Of a DNA stretch of 64,000 nt, positions 41,808 through 49,980 are shown in pieces (position 1 is the stretch's first letter; each line of letters begins with the position of its first letter). The stretch is from Rhodococcus oryzae (GTDB lineage Bacteria; Actinomycetota; Actinomycetes; Mycobacteriales; Mycobacteriaceae), in contig NZ_SUMD01000002.1 in assembly GCF_005049235.1 (NCBI RefSeq), positions 434,001 through 498,000 of the forward strand, given 5' to 3'. A model generated the notes under the pieces. That model saw only the letters and a list, made by a program, of their open reading frames with translations. It was not told the DNA's origin and ran no database searches. Both the position numbers and the translations under genes were made by a program.

Positions 41808-42554
41808 TCACCTGATCGCGGCATGCATCTCCCAGATCAGCAGCTCCGTGGGTTCGGCTGCTGTGTACTGCTGGCCGCCGATCCCGGTGAGCCGCAATGA
41901 ATCCCCCTGGTCGAGTCGTCCGAACCCCTCGACCTCGCCGGATCCGCGCGCGACGAACACGTGGACGTACGGCGCGTCCGGCATTGTTACCGACTGTCCA
42001 GTTTGCAATCTGGCGGCGTGCAGCCCCGCGTGCCGGTTGTTCAGGCCGATCGCGGCGTGATCGCGGTGCCGGGGCAGCCCCGACGCCACCGTGACAAGCC
42101 GGCCGCTGTCGAGTTCCGCGTCGATGGGTAGTTCCTGGTAGCTGGGCTCGATGCCGAACTCGTCCGGCGGGATCCACATCTGCACCACGTGCACCGGCCC
42201 GGTGCCCCGGGTCCCGTCCGCCCGCCAGCGGTCGTTGCGCTCGGAGTGCATGATGCCGCGGCCCGCGCTCATCCGCTGCGCGAGTCCGGGGTGGACCACC
42301 CCCGAGTGCCCCTCGGAGTCCTGGTGGACCAGGGATCCGCTGAGCACCCAGGTGATGATCTCGGCGTCCCGGTGCTGGTGCATGTCGAAGCCGGACCCGG
42401 CGTCGACGATGTCCTCGTTGTTGACCACCAGCAGCCCGTGCGCGTTCGCGGCCAGGTCGAAGTTGCCCGCGAAGGGGAAGCTCTGCCAGGACTCGAGCCA
42501 GCCGTAGCGCTGGTGCGCACGGTCGCCCGCGCGTTGGACCGCGATCGACGGCAT
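41808..42554 (-). CDS. Pirin family protein (2)
   Basis: A 248-residue bicupin protein. GFDMHQHRDAEIITWVLSGS and GRGIMHSERNDRWRADG carry the metal-binding residues. Family members are redox-responsive iron proteins, some with quercetin 2,3-dioxygenase activity. Only two bases separate the upstream pirin's stop from this start, so these two are certainly co-translated. Its closest relative nearby is the first pirin (1), which suggests a local duplication. Ends in LLIWEMHAAIR, matching VLVWEMHGRLG of pirin (1). Confidence 0.92.
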   Translation of the reverse strand: MPSIAVQRAGDRAHQRYGWLESWQSFPFAGNFDLAANAHGLLVVNNEDIVDAGSGFDMHQHRDAEIITWVLSGSLVHQDSEGHSGVVHPGLAQRMSAGRGIMHSERNDRWRADGTRGTGPVHVVQMWIPPDEFGIEPSYQELPIDAELDSGRLVTVASGLPRHRDHAAIGLNNRHAGLHAARLQTGQSVTMPDAPYVHVFVARGSGEVEGFGRLDQGDSLRLTGIGGQQYTAAEPTELLIWEMHAAIR

Positions 42555-42556
42555 CG

Positions 42557-43522
42557 CTACGCCAGCGTCTCGTGGGCGGCGGGGATCGAGCCCAGCCGTC
42601 CGGCCTGGAAGTCCTCGAATGCCTGGATGACCTCCGCCTTGGTGTTCATCACGAACGGCCCGGCCATCGCGACGGGCTCGCGGATCGGCCTGCCGCCGAG
42701 GATGAAGACCTCGAGGGACTCGGTCCGGGAGTCCTGGGTGTCCGCGGCCGAGACGGTCAGCGTGTCGCCGCGTCCGAACACCGTGGTCTGGCCCATCCGG
42801 ACCGGCCTGCGCTCGGCGCCGACCGTGCCCTCGCCCGCGAGGACGTACGCGAGCGCGTTGAACTCGGGGTTCCACGGCAGGGTCAGCCGGGCCCCCGGTG
42901 CGATGGTCGCGTGCACCAGGCTGATCGGGGTGTAGGTGGAGCCGGGGCCCTGGTGGCCGTCGACCTCGCCCGCGATGACGCGGACCAGTGCGCCGCCGTC
43001 CGGCGAGGACAGCAGCGCGACCTTGTTACCGGTGATGTCCTGGTAGCGCGGCGCGGCCATCTTGTTGTCGCGGGGCAGGTTCACCCACAGCTGCACGCCG
43101 TGGAACAGGCCCCCGCTGATCACGAGGTGTTCGGGTGGGGTCTCGATGTGCAGGATGCCGCCGCCCGCGGTCATCCACTGGGTGTCGCCGCCCCCGATCG
43201 TGCCGCCGCCACCGTTGGAGTCCTGGTGCTCCATGATCCCGTCGATCATGTACGTGACGGTCTCGAAGCCGCGGTGCGGATGCCATGGGGTGCCCTTGGG
43301 CTCACCCGGCGCGTAGTTCACCTCGCCCATCTGGTCCATGTGGATGAACGGGTCGAGGTGCTTCATGTCGACGCCCGCGAACGCGCGGCGCACCGGGAAG
43401 CCCTCGCCCTCGTAGCCAACGGGGGCGGTGGTCACGGCCAGCACCGGCCGCGCCGCGGATTCGGGCGCGGTCTCGGTGATGCGCGGCAGGGCGAGGATGT
43501 TGTCGACGGTCACGGCAGGCAT
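42557..43522 (-). CDS. Pirin family protein (3)
   Basis: A 321-residue pirin of the longer, classical type. HMDQMGEVNYAPGEPKGTPW, then HPHRGFETVTYMIDGIMEHQ and GGILHIETPPEHL supply the metal ligands, and LFHGVQLWVNLPRDNKMAAP is the pirin signature. The ATG at 43522 follows GAGGAGCG; the TTG reading at 43558 lies in the operator. It heads the leftward pirin run and is preceded by a perfect MarR-type palindrome at 43544-43561. It is less like pirins (1) and (2) than they are to each other. Confidence 0.93.
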   Translation of the reverse strand: MPAVTVDNILALPRITETAPESAARPVLAVTTAPVGYEGEGFPVRRAFAGVDMKHLDPFIHMDQMGEVNYAPGEPKGTPWHPHRGFETVTYMIDGIMEHQDSNGGGGTIGGGDTQWMTAGGGILHIETPPEHLVISGGLFHGVQLWVNLPRDNKMAAPRYQDITGNKVALLSSPDGGALVRVIAGEVDGHQGPGSTYTPISLVHATIAPGARLTLPWNPEFNALAYVLAGEGTVGAERRPVRMGQTTVFGRGDTLTVSAADTQDSRTESLEVFILGGRPIREPVAMAGPFVMNTKAEVIQAFEDFQAGRLGSIPAAHETLA

Positions 43523-43543
43523 GGGGCGCTCCTCCGACTCGGT

Positions 43544-43561
43544 TAGTTGATTGTTCAACTA
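43544..43561. promoter_or_regulatory. MarR-type operator upstream of the pirin operon
   Basis: TAGTTGATTGTTCAACTA is a perfect 7-bp inverted repeat around TTGT, 22 bases before the start codon. Size and TAGTTGA half-sites fit MarR-family operators of actinobacteria. No MarR gene adjoins; the OhrR-like gene at 63070 is a far candidate. Confidence 0.55.
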
Positions 43562-43628
43562 GTGCATCTGACTCAACACCCGCGGGGTGGAGGTATTCCC
43601 GGCGCGGCCGTCCGCCGCCGCCAGCCGG

Positions 43629-44000
43629 TCAGGAAGCCTGCCGGACGGCGAACACCGGGAACCGGCCGTCCTCGGCGGTGGGCCGGAACTCGACGCGGAC
43701 GTCCCGGTCGGTCCCAGCCGGGACCTCGCCGTCGATCCACGTGTAGATCCGCGGGCCGTCGTCGAGCTCGACGATCCCGACGGCCGAGGGCGCGGAGTCC
43801 GCGCGCGCCTCGTCCGGCCGATGATCGGCCACCTTCCACGACACGATCGACCCGGCGCCGGAGGACGCCACCGGGCGGAGTTCGGCGCCCTGGCAGGACG
43901 GGCAGGATGCCGTCATCGGCGAGAGCAGTGCTGCGCAGCGCACGCAGCGATTGATCATCAGCGAGGACGGGTTGACCGGCGCCGTGCCCTGCGCGGTCAT
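43629..44000 (-). CDS. Zn-ribbon/OB-fold DUF35 protein
   Basis: A 123-residue protein with an N-terminal rubredoxin-like zinc ribbon (NRCVRCAALLSPMTASCPSC) and a C-terminal OB fold (SIVSWKVADHRP, VGIVELDDGPRIYTWIDGEV). DUF35 proteins usually partner thiolases or MaoC-like hydratases and bring acyl-CoA substrates. Neither is adjacent here. The ATG at 44000 overlaps the stop of the upstream hydrolase as ATGA, so the two are coupled and may form a unit acting on the same acyl substrate. The cysteines of both CxxC pairs are intact. Confidence 0.88.
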   Translation of the reverse strand: MTAQGTAPVNPSSLMINRCVRCAALLSPMTASCPSCQGAELRPVASSGAGSIVSWKVADHRPDEARADSAPSAVGIVELDDGPRIYTWIDGEVPAGTDRDVRVEFRPTAEDGRFPVFAVRQAS

Positions 44001-44749
44001 GCCGCGACCCTCGGCGGCCATGCCAGCACGGTCCTCATGGCGTGCCCGAAGCCGTGCGGGTCGCCGACCGGCCATTCGTGGGAGCCGGCGACCGTGAACA
44101 CCGGCGGACGACGAAGCGCCGTGCGCAGCGACTCGAGGCCTGCCCGCGGGATCACCTGATCGCCGCGAGCCCAGAGCAGCGTCACCGGGAGGCCGCGTTC
44201 CGCCAGGCGGTCGAGTTGGCGCGTCTGGTCGCCGCCGCCGGTCGTGGCGCGCCATTCGTGCGGCAGTCCCGCCCGGATCGGGTCCCCGTTCTCCGCGGCG
44301 CGGAGGCCGACGCCGCCGCCGATCGAGTTGACGAGAACGAGGCGGGCCACGTGGTCGGGGAGGTCGTGGGCGGTCTGGATGGCGACGCCGCCGCCGAAGG
44401 AGTGCCCGACGAGGGTGACCGGTTCGGTCACGCCGACGGAGTCGATGAATCGGCCCAGCCACCGGGCGTGACCGGCGGGGTGCCGCTCACCGCGTGGGAG
44501 CTCGGCCGTCCCGCCGAACCCCGGGAGCGAGGGCGCGAACACGCGCGCGCCGTTGCGGGCGAGCCGTTCCAGTGACCGCCGGTACGTGCGATGGCTCGAG
44601 CCCCATCCGTGCAGGAAGACCAGCGGCGGGCCCTCGCCCGCGACGCCGTAGGCGAGGGAACGCCCGTCGAGCTCGGAGTCCAGCGAGGTCAGCGCGGGGC
44701 GCGGATCGGGATGGAGGATGCGCGGGGGCGGGGGCTGGTGGTGCGTCAT
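43997..44749 (-). CDS. Alpha/beta hydrolase
   Basis: A 250-residue alpha/beta hydrolase. PPLVFLHGWGSSHRTYRRSL contains the oxyanion HGW motif; VTLVGHSFGGGVAIQTAHDL has the nucleophile Ser117; LLWARGDQVIPRAG gives the acid and AGSHEWPVGDPHGF the histidine. The ATG at 44749 follows GAGG; a GTG at 44785 is in frame. It is a soluble enzyme with a proline-rich N-terminus of about 20 residues. It is coupled to the DUF35 gene. Substrate unknown. Confidence 0.88.
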   Translation of the reverse strand: MTHHQPPPPRILHPDPRPALTSLDSELDGRSLAYGVAGEGPPLVFLHGWGSSHRTYRRSLERLARNGARVFAPSLPGFGGTAELPRGERHPAGHARWLGRFIDSVGVTEPVTLVGHSFGGGVAIQTAHDLPDHVARLVLVNSIGGGVGLRAAENGDPIRAGLPHEWRATTGGGDQTRQLDRLAERGLPVTLLWARGDQVIPRAGLESLRTALRRPPVFTVAGSHEWPVGDPHGFGHAMRTVLAWPPRVAA

Positions 44750-44911
44750 CGGAACCTCGACGTGCTCGGCAGTGGTGTGGATCACACTGTTCTCTCGGGC
44801 GGCCCGCGGGACCACGGTGGAAACACGGGGGCACGTACCTGTTTCTCGCGGGGCACGGCGCGGCGACGTGAAACCCGACGGTTCCCCGCGGTGATCGGCC
44901 ATAGTGGGTGC

Positions 44912-45631
44912 GTGGCCGCCAAACGAACACGCACCGCCGCCGTGGGACTGGCGGTATCCGCCGTCGGACTGCTCGCCGCCGGCTGCACAGATGGGTCTGA
45001 CGCGCACGCGGGGACCGGTGCTCCCCCGGGGATCAGCACTCAGGCCACCGGGACGGTCAGCGGGACGCCGGACACCCTGAGCGTGGTGCTCGGTGTGCAG
45101 ACGCAGGCACCGGACGCGGCAGGCGCCCTCCAGGACAACGCGAACAGGGCGAACGCCCTCATCGACACCCTGAAGGAGAAGGGGGTGCAGGCGGAGGACA
45201 TCCAGACCAGCGGGCTGTCCGTGCAGCCGACATATGAGCCGAACTCCTCGGCGATCACCGGCTATCAGGTGACGAACCAGGTGACGGCGACCGTGCACGA
45301 TGTCAGCGCGGCGGGCGGGCTGATCGATGCCGCCGCGGCCGCGGCGGGCGATGCCGTCCGGGTCCAGCAGACCTCCTTCTCCATCGCCGACGACAGCGAC
45401 CTGCGCGCGCAGGCCAGGGCCGACGCGGTGCGGCAGGCGCAGGCCCAGGCGAGGCAGATCGCGGAGGCCGCCGGGGTCGGCCTCGGCGAGGTCCGGTCGA
45501 TCACCGAGGTGCCCGTCACCGGGCCGACCCCGTACCCCGGTGCCGCTCTCGACCGAGCCCCCTCGACGCCGATCGAGCCGGGCAGCCAGGAGCTGACGGT
45601 GTCGGTCGCGGTCGTCTACGACATCGACTGA
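44912..45631 (+). CDS. SIMPL-domain (DUF541) lipoprotein
   Basis: A 239-residue predicted lipoprotein. The signal VGLAVSAVGLLAAGC ends in a lipobox with Cys25. The mature part is a SIMPL domain: GTVSGTPDTLSVVLGVQTQA, then LKEKGVQAEDIQTSGLSVQP, YQVTNQVTATVHDVSAAGGL, and QAQAQARQIAEAAGVGLGEV; the last strand is ELTVSVAVVYDID. Such proteins resemble BP26 of Brucella and form periplasmic or surface assemblies of unclear role. The GTG at 44912 is the only start that keeps the lipobox near the N-terminus. It lies 76 bases ahead of the YhgE-like gene. Confidence 0.9.
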   Translation: MAAKRTRTAAVGLAVSAVGLLAAGCTDGSDAHAGTGAPPGISTQATGTVSGTPDTLSVVLGVQTQAPDAAGALQDNANRANALIDTLKEKGVQAEDIQTSGLSVQPTYEPNSSAITGYQVTNQVTATVHDVSAAGGLIDAAAAAAGDAVRVQQTSFSIADDSDLRAQARADAVRQAQAQARQIAEAAGVGLGEVRSITEVPVTGPTPYPGAALDRAPSTPIEPGSQELTVSVAVVYDID

Positions 45632-45707
45632 GCGCGCGCCCTTTTCCTCACAGTCTTCTCACACTCGCGCCACCCCTGTGCCAGAGATTTCCCGTACGGT
45701 CCGGCCT

Positions 45708-47045
45708 ATGGTTGCCGCACATGCGAGTTCGAGACGTGGGCCGTGGGTGATCGCCGCGGTGACGGCGCTCCTCGCCGCCGCCGTCGGGGTCTATTTCCTG
45801 GTCTCACCGGAGGGGGAGTCGACGCGAACCGTCGCGATCGTCAACGAGGACGCGGGCGCGGTGGTCGACGGCAAACCGATGAATGCGGGTGACCAGGTCG
45901 TCGCGGCACTGCAGGAATCGGGTGACTTCGAATGGGCGACGGTATCGGTCGATGAGGGGTCGGCCGACACGTATCTGGCTTCCGTCACGATCCCGGCGGA
46001 TTTCTCCGACTCGGTGAACTCGCTCTCCACCAATGCGCCCCGGCAGGCGGAACTCGCGGTGCACTACAACGGTGACGGCTCGCCAGCGGACACGGAGTCG
46101 ATGTCGGCGTTGATGGCGACCGTCTCGGATCAGACCGGCGCGCAGGGCATCAAGGACGTCCTGGCCGGGATCGCTTCGGCGCGGGCGCAGTTGCAGCAGA
46201 CGCTCTTGCCGTCCCAGCTGCTGACGGCGGCGACCACCGCCGCGGACAAGCAGGTCCAGCAGCTGCTCGGTCAGGCCGACCAGGTGTTGCCGCTCCTTGC
46301 CACGGCGAACGACGGCGCCAACCAGCTCGTCGACGTCGCCGGGCAGGTCTCGGCGATGGTGGACGGCGCGGCGGGCCCCGCGACCGAGGTGTCCGGGCGA
46401 TTGACCGAGCTCGGCGTCACCCTCGGCGACGTCACCCGCTCCACCGAGCAGCTGCAGGGCGGTCTCGACGCCGCGGCCGCGACCCTGCGTGCCACCGGGC
46501 TCCAGCCCGAAATGGTGCGGACGCTGGAGCAGACCAAGACCGATCTCGCGCTGGTGTCCGGTCAGCTGACGGCGATCACCGGGCTGCTGAGCGCCGACGC
46601 CGGGCCCGACACCGACCTGGGCGGCGCGCTGCGCAGCGGGCTCGGCCAGCTGCAGGACGTGTCCGCGCAGCTCACCGATGCCGGCAACCAGCTCCAGGCC
46701 GGGATCGGCCCCATCGCGGAGCAGGCGCCCGCGCTGCTGGGCACCACCAAGGACCAGATCCTCACCGGCGTCAGCCAGCTCAAGTCCGTTTCGACGCAGA
46801 TCGGGGAGCAGCTGACGAAGGGGGTCAACGCGATTCCCGCCCGCAATGCCGCGCAGCAGGATCGGATCTCGACCGTGCTCAGCGCGCCGGTCGCGGTGGT
46901 CCAGACAAGCGGATCCGACGGCGGGGTCGAGCTGTTCACCGCCAGGAACCTCGCGATCGTGTTCGCGGCGACCACCGCGGCGCTCGCGGGCGCACTGGTG
47001 TGGTCGCTGCGGCGGCGCCCGTCGGGTTCGCCCGCGACCCCCTGA
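45708..47045 (+). CDS. YhgE/Pip-like membrane protein
   Basis: A 445-residue protein with one N-terminal membrane helix (about 12-33), a long extracytoplasmic region and a C-terminal helix (LAIVFAATTAALAGALVWSL). The region after the first helix, TVAIVNEDAGAVVDGKPMNA and ASVTIPADFSDSVNSL, is like the N-terminal domain of YhgE/Pip-type proteins and of ABC-2-type systems with paired helices. The middle (about 150-390) is helical and rich in Leu/Gln/Thr, probably coiled coil. Unlike full YhgE proteins it lacks the cluster of C-terminal helices. The ATG at 45708 is chosen over the GTG at 45678. Function unknown. Confidence 0.8.
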   Translation: MVAAHASSRRGPWVIAAVTALLAAAVGVYFLVSPEGESTRTVAIVNEDAGAVVDGKPMNAGDQVVAALQESGDFEWATVSVDEGSADTYLASVTIPADFSDSVNSLSTNAPRQAELAVHYNGDGSPADTESMSALMATVSDQTGAQGIKDVLAGIASARAQLQQTLLPSQLLTAATTAADKQVQQLLGQADQVLPLLATANDGANQLVDVAGQVSAMVDGAAGPATEVSGRLTELGVTLGDVTRSTEQLQGGLDAAAATLRATGLQPEMVRTLEQTKTDLALVSGQLTAITGLLSADAGPDTDLGGALRSGLGQLQDVSAQLTDAGNQLQAGIGPIAEQAPALLGTTKDQILTGVSQLKSVSTQIGEQLTKGVNAIPARNAAQQDRISTVLSAPVAVVQTSGSDGGVELFTARNLAIVFAATTAALAGALVWSLRRRPSGSPATP

Positions 47046-47071
47046 CACCGAAGGCGGGATCGCCTCGACTA

Positions 47072-47941
47072 TCAGGCGATCCCGTCGAGCTCCACTCGGC
47101 ACAGTTCGGCGGACCGGGTCGGATCGTCCGGGTCGGTGATCAGCCAGCCGCCGCCCAGATCGTCGTCCACGGCCAGGCCCTCCACCTTGCGCACGCTGGG
47201 CCGGCCGTCGGATTCGAGCAGCCGGGTCCAGCGCACCGAGAGCGGGTCCCCCACGCCGTCGATCAGGCCGACCGCCGCACCCGCGACCGGACCGTCGGCG
47301 ATGGCATCGTCCGTTAGCTCGGCGGCGGCGAGGAACATCGTGCGGTCGTGGGAGAGGACGGCTGCGTCGGTGACGCCGAGGCCGACCCCGTCCAGCGTGC
47401 CGAGCTCGAACCAGGTGAACCCGAGCACCTGCGGACGGTCGCCGTCGAGGACACCCAGCGGCAGATCCACGCACGCACTCGCCGCGGAGCCGGCGCCACG
47501 ATGGAACAGCCGCAGCCGTGATCCGTCTACCGCGGCCCCCTCGATGTTGGGCCGATCGGCGAGACCGAGCGCGAGTCGGACGCTGTCATATATCGCCGGG
47601 AACTCGTGCAGGGTGACGGAGCCGTCGTCGGGGTCGATGCGCGCGAGCGTGCAGCGGTTCTCCAGTGATCCGGAGCCCAGCAGTCGGATGCTGCCGTCCG
47701 GGGCGCGCAGCGCCGACTCGAAATCGGGCTTGTCCTTCTTGGCGAGCGCCACGCCGTCACCGCTGAGCGGCAGCCGGGTGACGCCGAGTCCGGGCAGGTC
47801 GATCCAGGCGGCACAGAAAGCGTCGTCCTGAACCGCCAGCAGGCGGTCGCCGACACGCACCAGCGCCGAGCCCGCGCGCACACCGGGCAGGGGATGTGCC
47901 GCGACGAGGCGGGCGCTGAGTTCCGATCGCACCGTCAACAC
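47072..47941 (-). CDS. DUF6929-like beta-propeller-type protein
   Basis: A 289-residue soluble protein matching an actinobacterial family (DUF6929-like) predicted to adopt a beta-propeller. GSALVRVGDRLLAVQDDAFC, KKDKPDFESALRAPDGSIRL, LGLADRPNIEGAAVDGSRLR and RKVEGLAVDDDLGGGWLITD repeat a strand-rich, Asp-ended pattern like that of esterase-like phytase domains. No signal peptide. Function is unknown. It is followed 16 bases downstream by none of its own operon and lies just after the DUF5996 gene on the same strand. Confidence 0.75.
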   Translation of the reverse strand: MLTVRSELSARLVAAHPLPGVRAGSALVRVGDRLLAVQDDAFCAAWIDLPGLGVTRLPLSGDGVALAKKDKPDFESALRAPDGSIRLLGSGSLENRCTLARIDPDDGSVTLHEFPAIYDSVRLALGLADRPNIEGAAVDGSRLRLFHRGAGSAASACVDLPLGVLDGDRPQVLGFTWFELGTLDGVGLGVTDAAVLSHDRTMFLAAAELTDDAIADGPVAGAAVGLIDGVGDPLSVRWTRLLESDGRPSVRKVEGLAVDDDLGGGWLITDPDDPTRSAELCRVELDGIA

Positions 47942-47957
47942 AGTAGGGGAGCGCGGT

Positions 47958-48896
47958 TCAGGCGTTCCGATCCCAGCGGGCCGGGTCGGACTCGAGCGCG
48001 GACCGGTCCCAGTTGCCCATCGACGCGGCGGCCTCGTAGGTGCTCTGCAGGAACTCCATCAGCGCGGCGTCCGGGTCGGCGGCGGTGCGCACGGCCTCGT
48101 ACGGCAGCACGAACTCGCCAAGCTCGGCGCTGTAGTGCGCCTGAGCGGGGCCGACCGGATGGTCGGCGAAACCGTCCGGCGCCGGGTAGGCGTAGGAGTA
48201 GAAGCCGCCCTCCTCGCCGCCGCCGGGCCAGAACCCGCAGCTGCTCAGCTCGCGGGAATAGCCCTCGACCATCACCCAGTCCGCGCAGTTCGGGGCACCA
48301 CCGGGGTGGACGGGCGCGCCGCGCCCGGAGAACCGGGTGCAGGCCAGATCCATCGCGCCCCAGAAGAAGTGCACGGGCGAGCACTTGCCGACGAAATTCG
48401 AGCGGAACCGGGTCAGCACCCGGTCGGCCTGGACCAGCTGTCGCCAGAACAGGTTCGCGGCCGCGGCGTCGTACGAGGCGTGGACCTCGTCCTCCGCGAA
48501 GGGGATCGCCGTCACGACCTCGTTGGGGGCGGCCTGGATCCGCACCTCGACGCCCAGTTCCCCGAGCGCCGCCACGGTCTGGGCGTAGAACACGGCCACC
48601 GACTTCGGCTCGAGCGCGATCCGGCGCGCGCCGCCGTCACTGGTGCGCATGCGCAGCTCGTGGTCGCAGAAGTCGAACTCGATCTCGAGGAGCCGGGAGC
48701 CGCACGGGATGGCCGAGGTGGTCAGCCCCCTGGCGGTGACGTACAGCGTCACCTGCCACCAGTGGTTGAGCAGCGGCGCGTGCTGTAGCCGGATCTTCCC
48801 GACGATCTGCGTCCACATGTGCAGGGTGTCGCGGGTGTCGGTCCAGTCGTCGAGGCGCAGCGCGGGCCACGCGTCGGTCGCCGTCGTCTCGGTCAT
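47958..48896 (-). CDS. DUF5996 family protein
   Basis: A 312-residue cytosolic protein of the DUF5996 family. WPALRLDDWTDTRDTLHMWT, QHAPLLNHWWQVTLYVTARG, FVGKCSPVHFFWGAMDLACT and SGRGAPVHPGGAPNCADWVM are the conserved segments; they are rich in Trp and His and suggest an enzyme, but no activity is known to me. The ATG at 48896 follows GAGGGAG. The next gene on the same strand starts 17 bases downstream, so the two probably share a transcript. Confidence 0.85.
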   Translation of the reverse strand: MTETTATDAWPALRLDDWTDTRDTLHMWTQIVGKIRLQHAPLLNHWWQVTLYVTARGLTTSAIPCGSRLLEIEFDFCDHELRMRTSDGGARRIALEPKSVAVFYAQTVAALGELGVEVRIQAAPNEVVTAIPFAEDEVHASYDAAAANLFWRQLVQADRVLTRFRSNFVGKCSPVHFFWGAMDLACTRFSGRGAPVHPGGAPNCADWVMVEGYSRELSSCGFWPGGGEEGGFYSYAYPAPDGFADHPVGPAQAHYSAELGEFVLPYEAVRTAADPDAALMEFLQSTYEAAASMGNWDRSALESDPARWDRNA

Positions 48897-49131
48897 CGTG
48901 GCTCCCTCGGTGAATGCTCCCCGGAATCGTCGATGCCCATCCGAGTCTGCCACCGAGTGCCCCGCGCCCGAAGTCTTCTCGCGGCTGCCGTGGCCCACGC
49001 GGCGCCTCGCTGCGTTGTCGGAGTCCCAGGTAGAACCCCGCTACCTGGGACTCCTCCGCCTGGCGATGCATCCACGTGGATCCCCGGCAACCATCGATGG
49101 ACTTCGGGCACGAGACACTAGACTCGGATCC

Positions 49132-49971
49132 GTGGCCCACACCGAGTCCTCGTTCACCGGCAAATACGGCACCCGGATCGACTACGACGTCTGGACGCCG
49201 GACGGCGAACCGCGCGCGGTCCTGATCCTCGCGCACGGCTTCGGTGAGCACGCCCGCCGCTACGACCATGTCGTCGAACGCCTCGTGGGCCTTGGCCTCG
49301 TGGTGTACGCACCCGACCATCGCGGCCACGGTCGCTCGGGCGGCAAGCGCGTCGAGCTCAAGGACTGGTCGGACTTCACCGACGACCTGCGGCGGCTGTT
49401 CGGGATCGCCGCCGCCGAGCATCCCGGACTCGACCGGTACCTGCTCGGCCACAGCATGGGTGGCGCGATGTCGCTGACCTACGCGCTCGATCACCCCGGC
49501 GACCTGGCCGGCCTGATCCTGTCCGCCCCTGCGGTGGACGTGACCACCGGGGTGCCTCGAGTGGTGGTCGAGGTAGGCAAGGTTCTCGGCCGGTACGCGC
49601 CCCGGGTGCCCGTCGAGTCGCTGGACGCAAATCTGGTCTCCCGCGATCCGGCTGTGGTGGCCGCCTACAACTCCGACCCGCTGGTGCACCACGGCAGGGT
49701 TCCCGCCGGTATCGCCCGCGGGATGATCGTCAACGCAGAGTCGCTGCCCAACAGGCTGCCGACACTGCAGGTTCCGTTGCTGCTGCTACACGGCAGCGAG
49801 GACGGGCTGGCGAACGTGAACGGCAGCCGGATGATCGCCGACATCGTGGGCTCCCCGGATCTGACGTACACCGAGTACGACGGCCTGTTCCACGAGGTGT
49901 TCAACGAGCCGGAGCGGGAGCAGGTGCTCGACGACGTGGTCGAGTGGCTGGAGTCGCGCCTCAAGGGATGA
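49132..49971 (+). CDS. Monoacylglycerol lipase-like alpha/beta hydrolase
   Basis: A 279-residue enzyme of the monoacylglycerol lipase/lysophospholipase type (like Rv0183 of M. tuberculosis). VLILAHGFGEHARRYDHVVE and VVYAPDHRGHGRSGGKRVEL are the family's N-terminal signatures; YLLGHSMGGAMSLTYALDHP has the nucleophile Ser108; LLLLHGSEDGLANVNGSRMI the aspartate and EYDGLFHEVFNEPEREQVLD the histidine. The GTG at 49132 gives the expected length; the long reading upstream is out of frame with real genes. It converges on the next gene. Likely handles host- or self-derived lipids. Confidence 0.92.
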   Translation: MAHTESSFTGKYGTRIDYDVWTPDGEPRAVLILAHGFGEHARRYDHVVERLVGLGLVVYAPDHRGHGRSGGKRVELKDWSDFTDDLRRLFGIAAAEHPGLDRYLLGHSMGGAMSLTYALDHPGDLAGLILSAPAVDVTTGVPRVVVEVGKVLGRYAPRVPVESLDANLVSRDPAVVAAYNSDPLVHHGRVPAGIARGMIVNAESLPNRLPTLQVPLLLLHGSEDGLANVNGSRMIADIVGSPDLTYTEYDGLFHEVFNEPEREQVLDDVVEWLESRLKG

Positions 49972-49980
49972 GAGCCGTGG

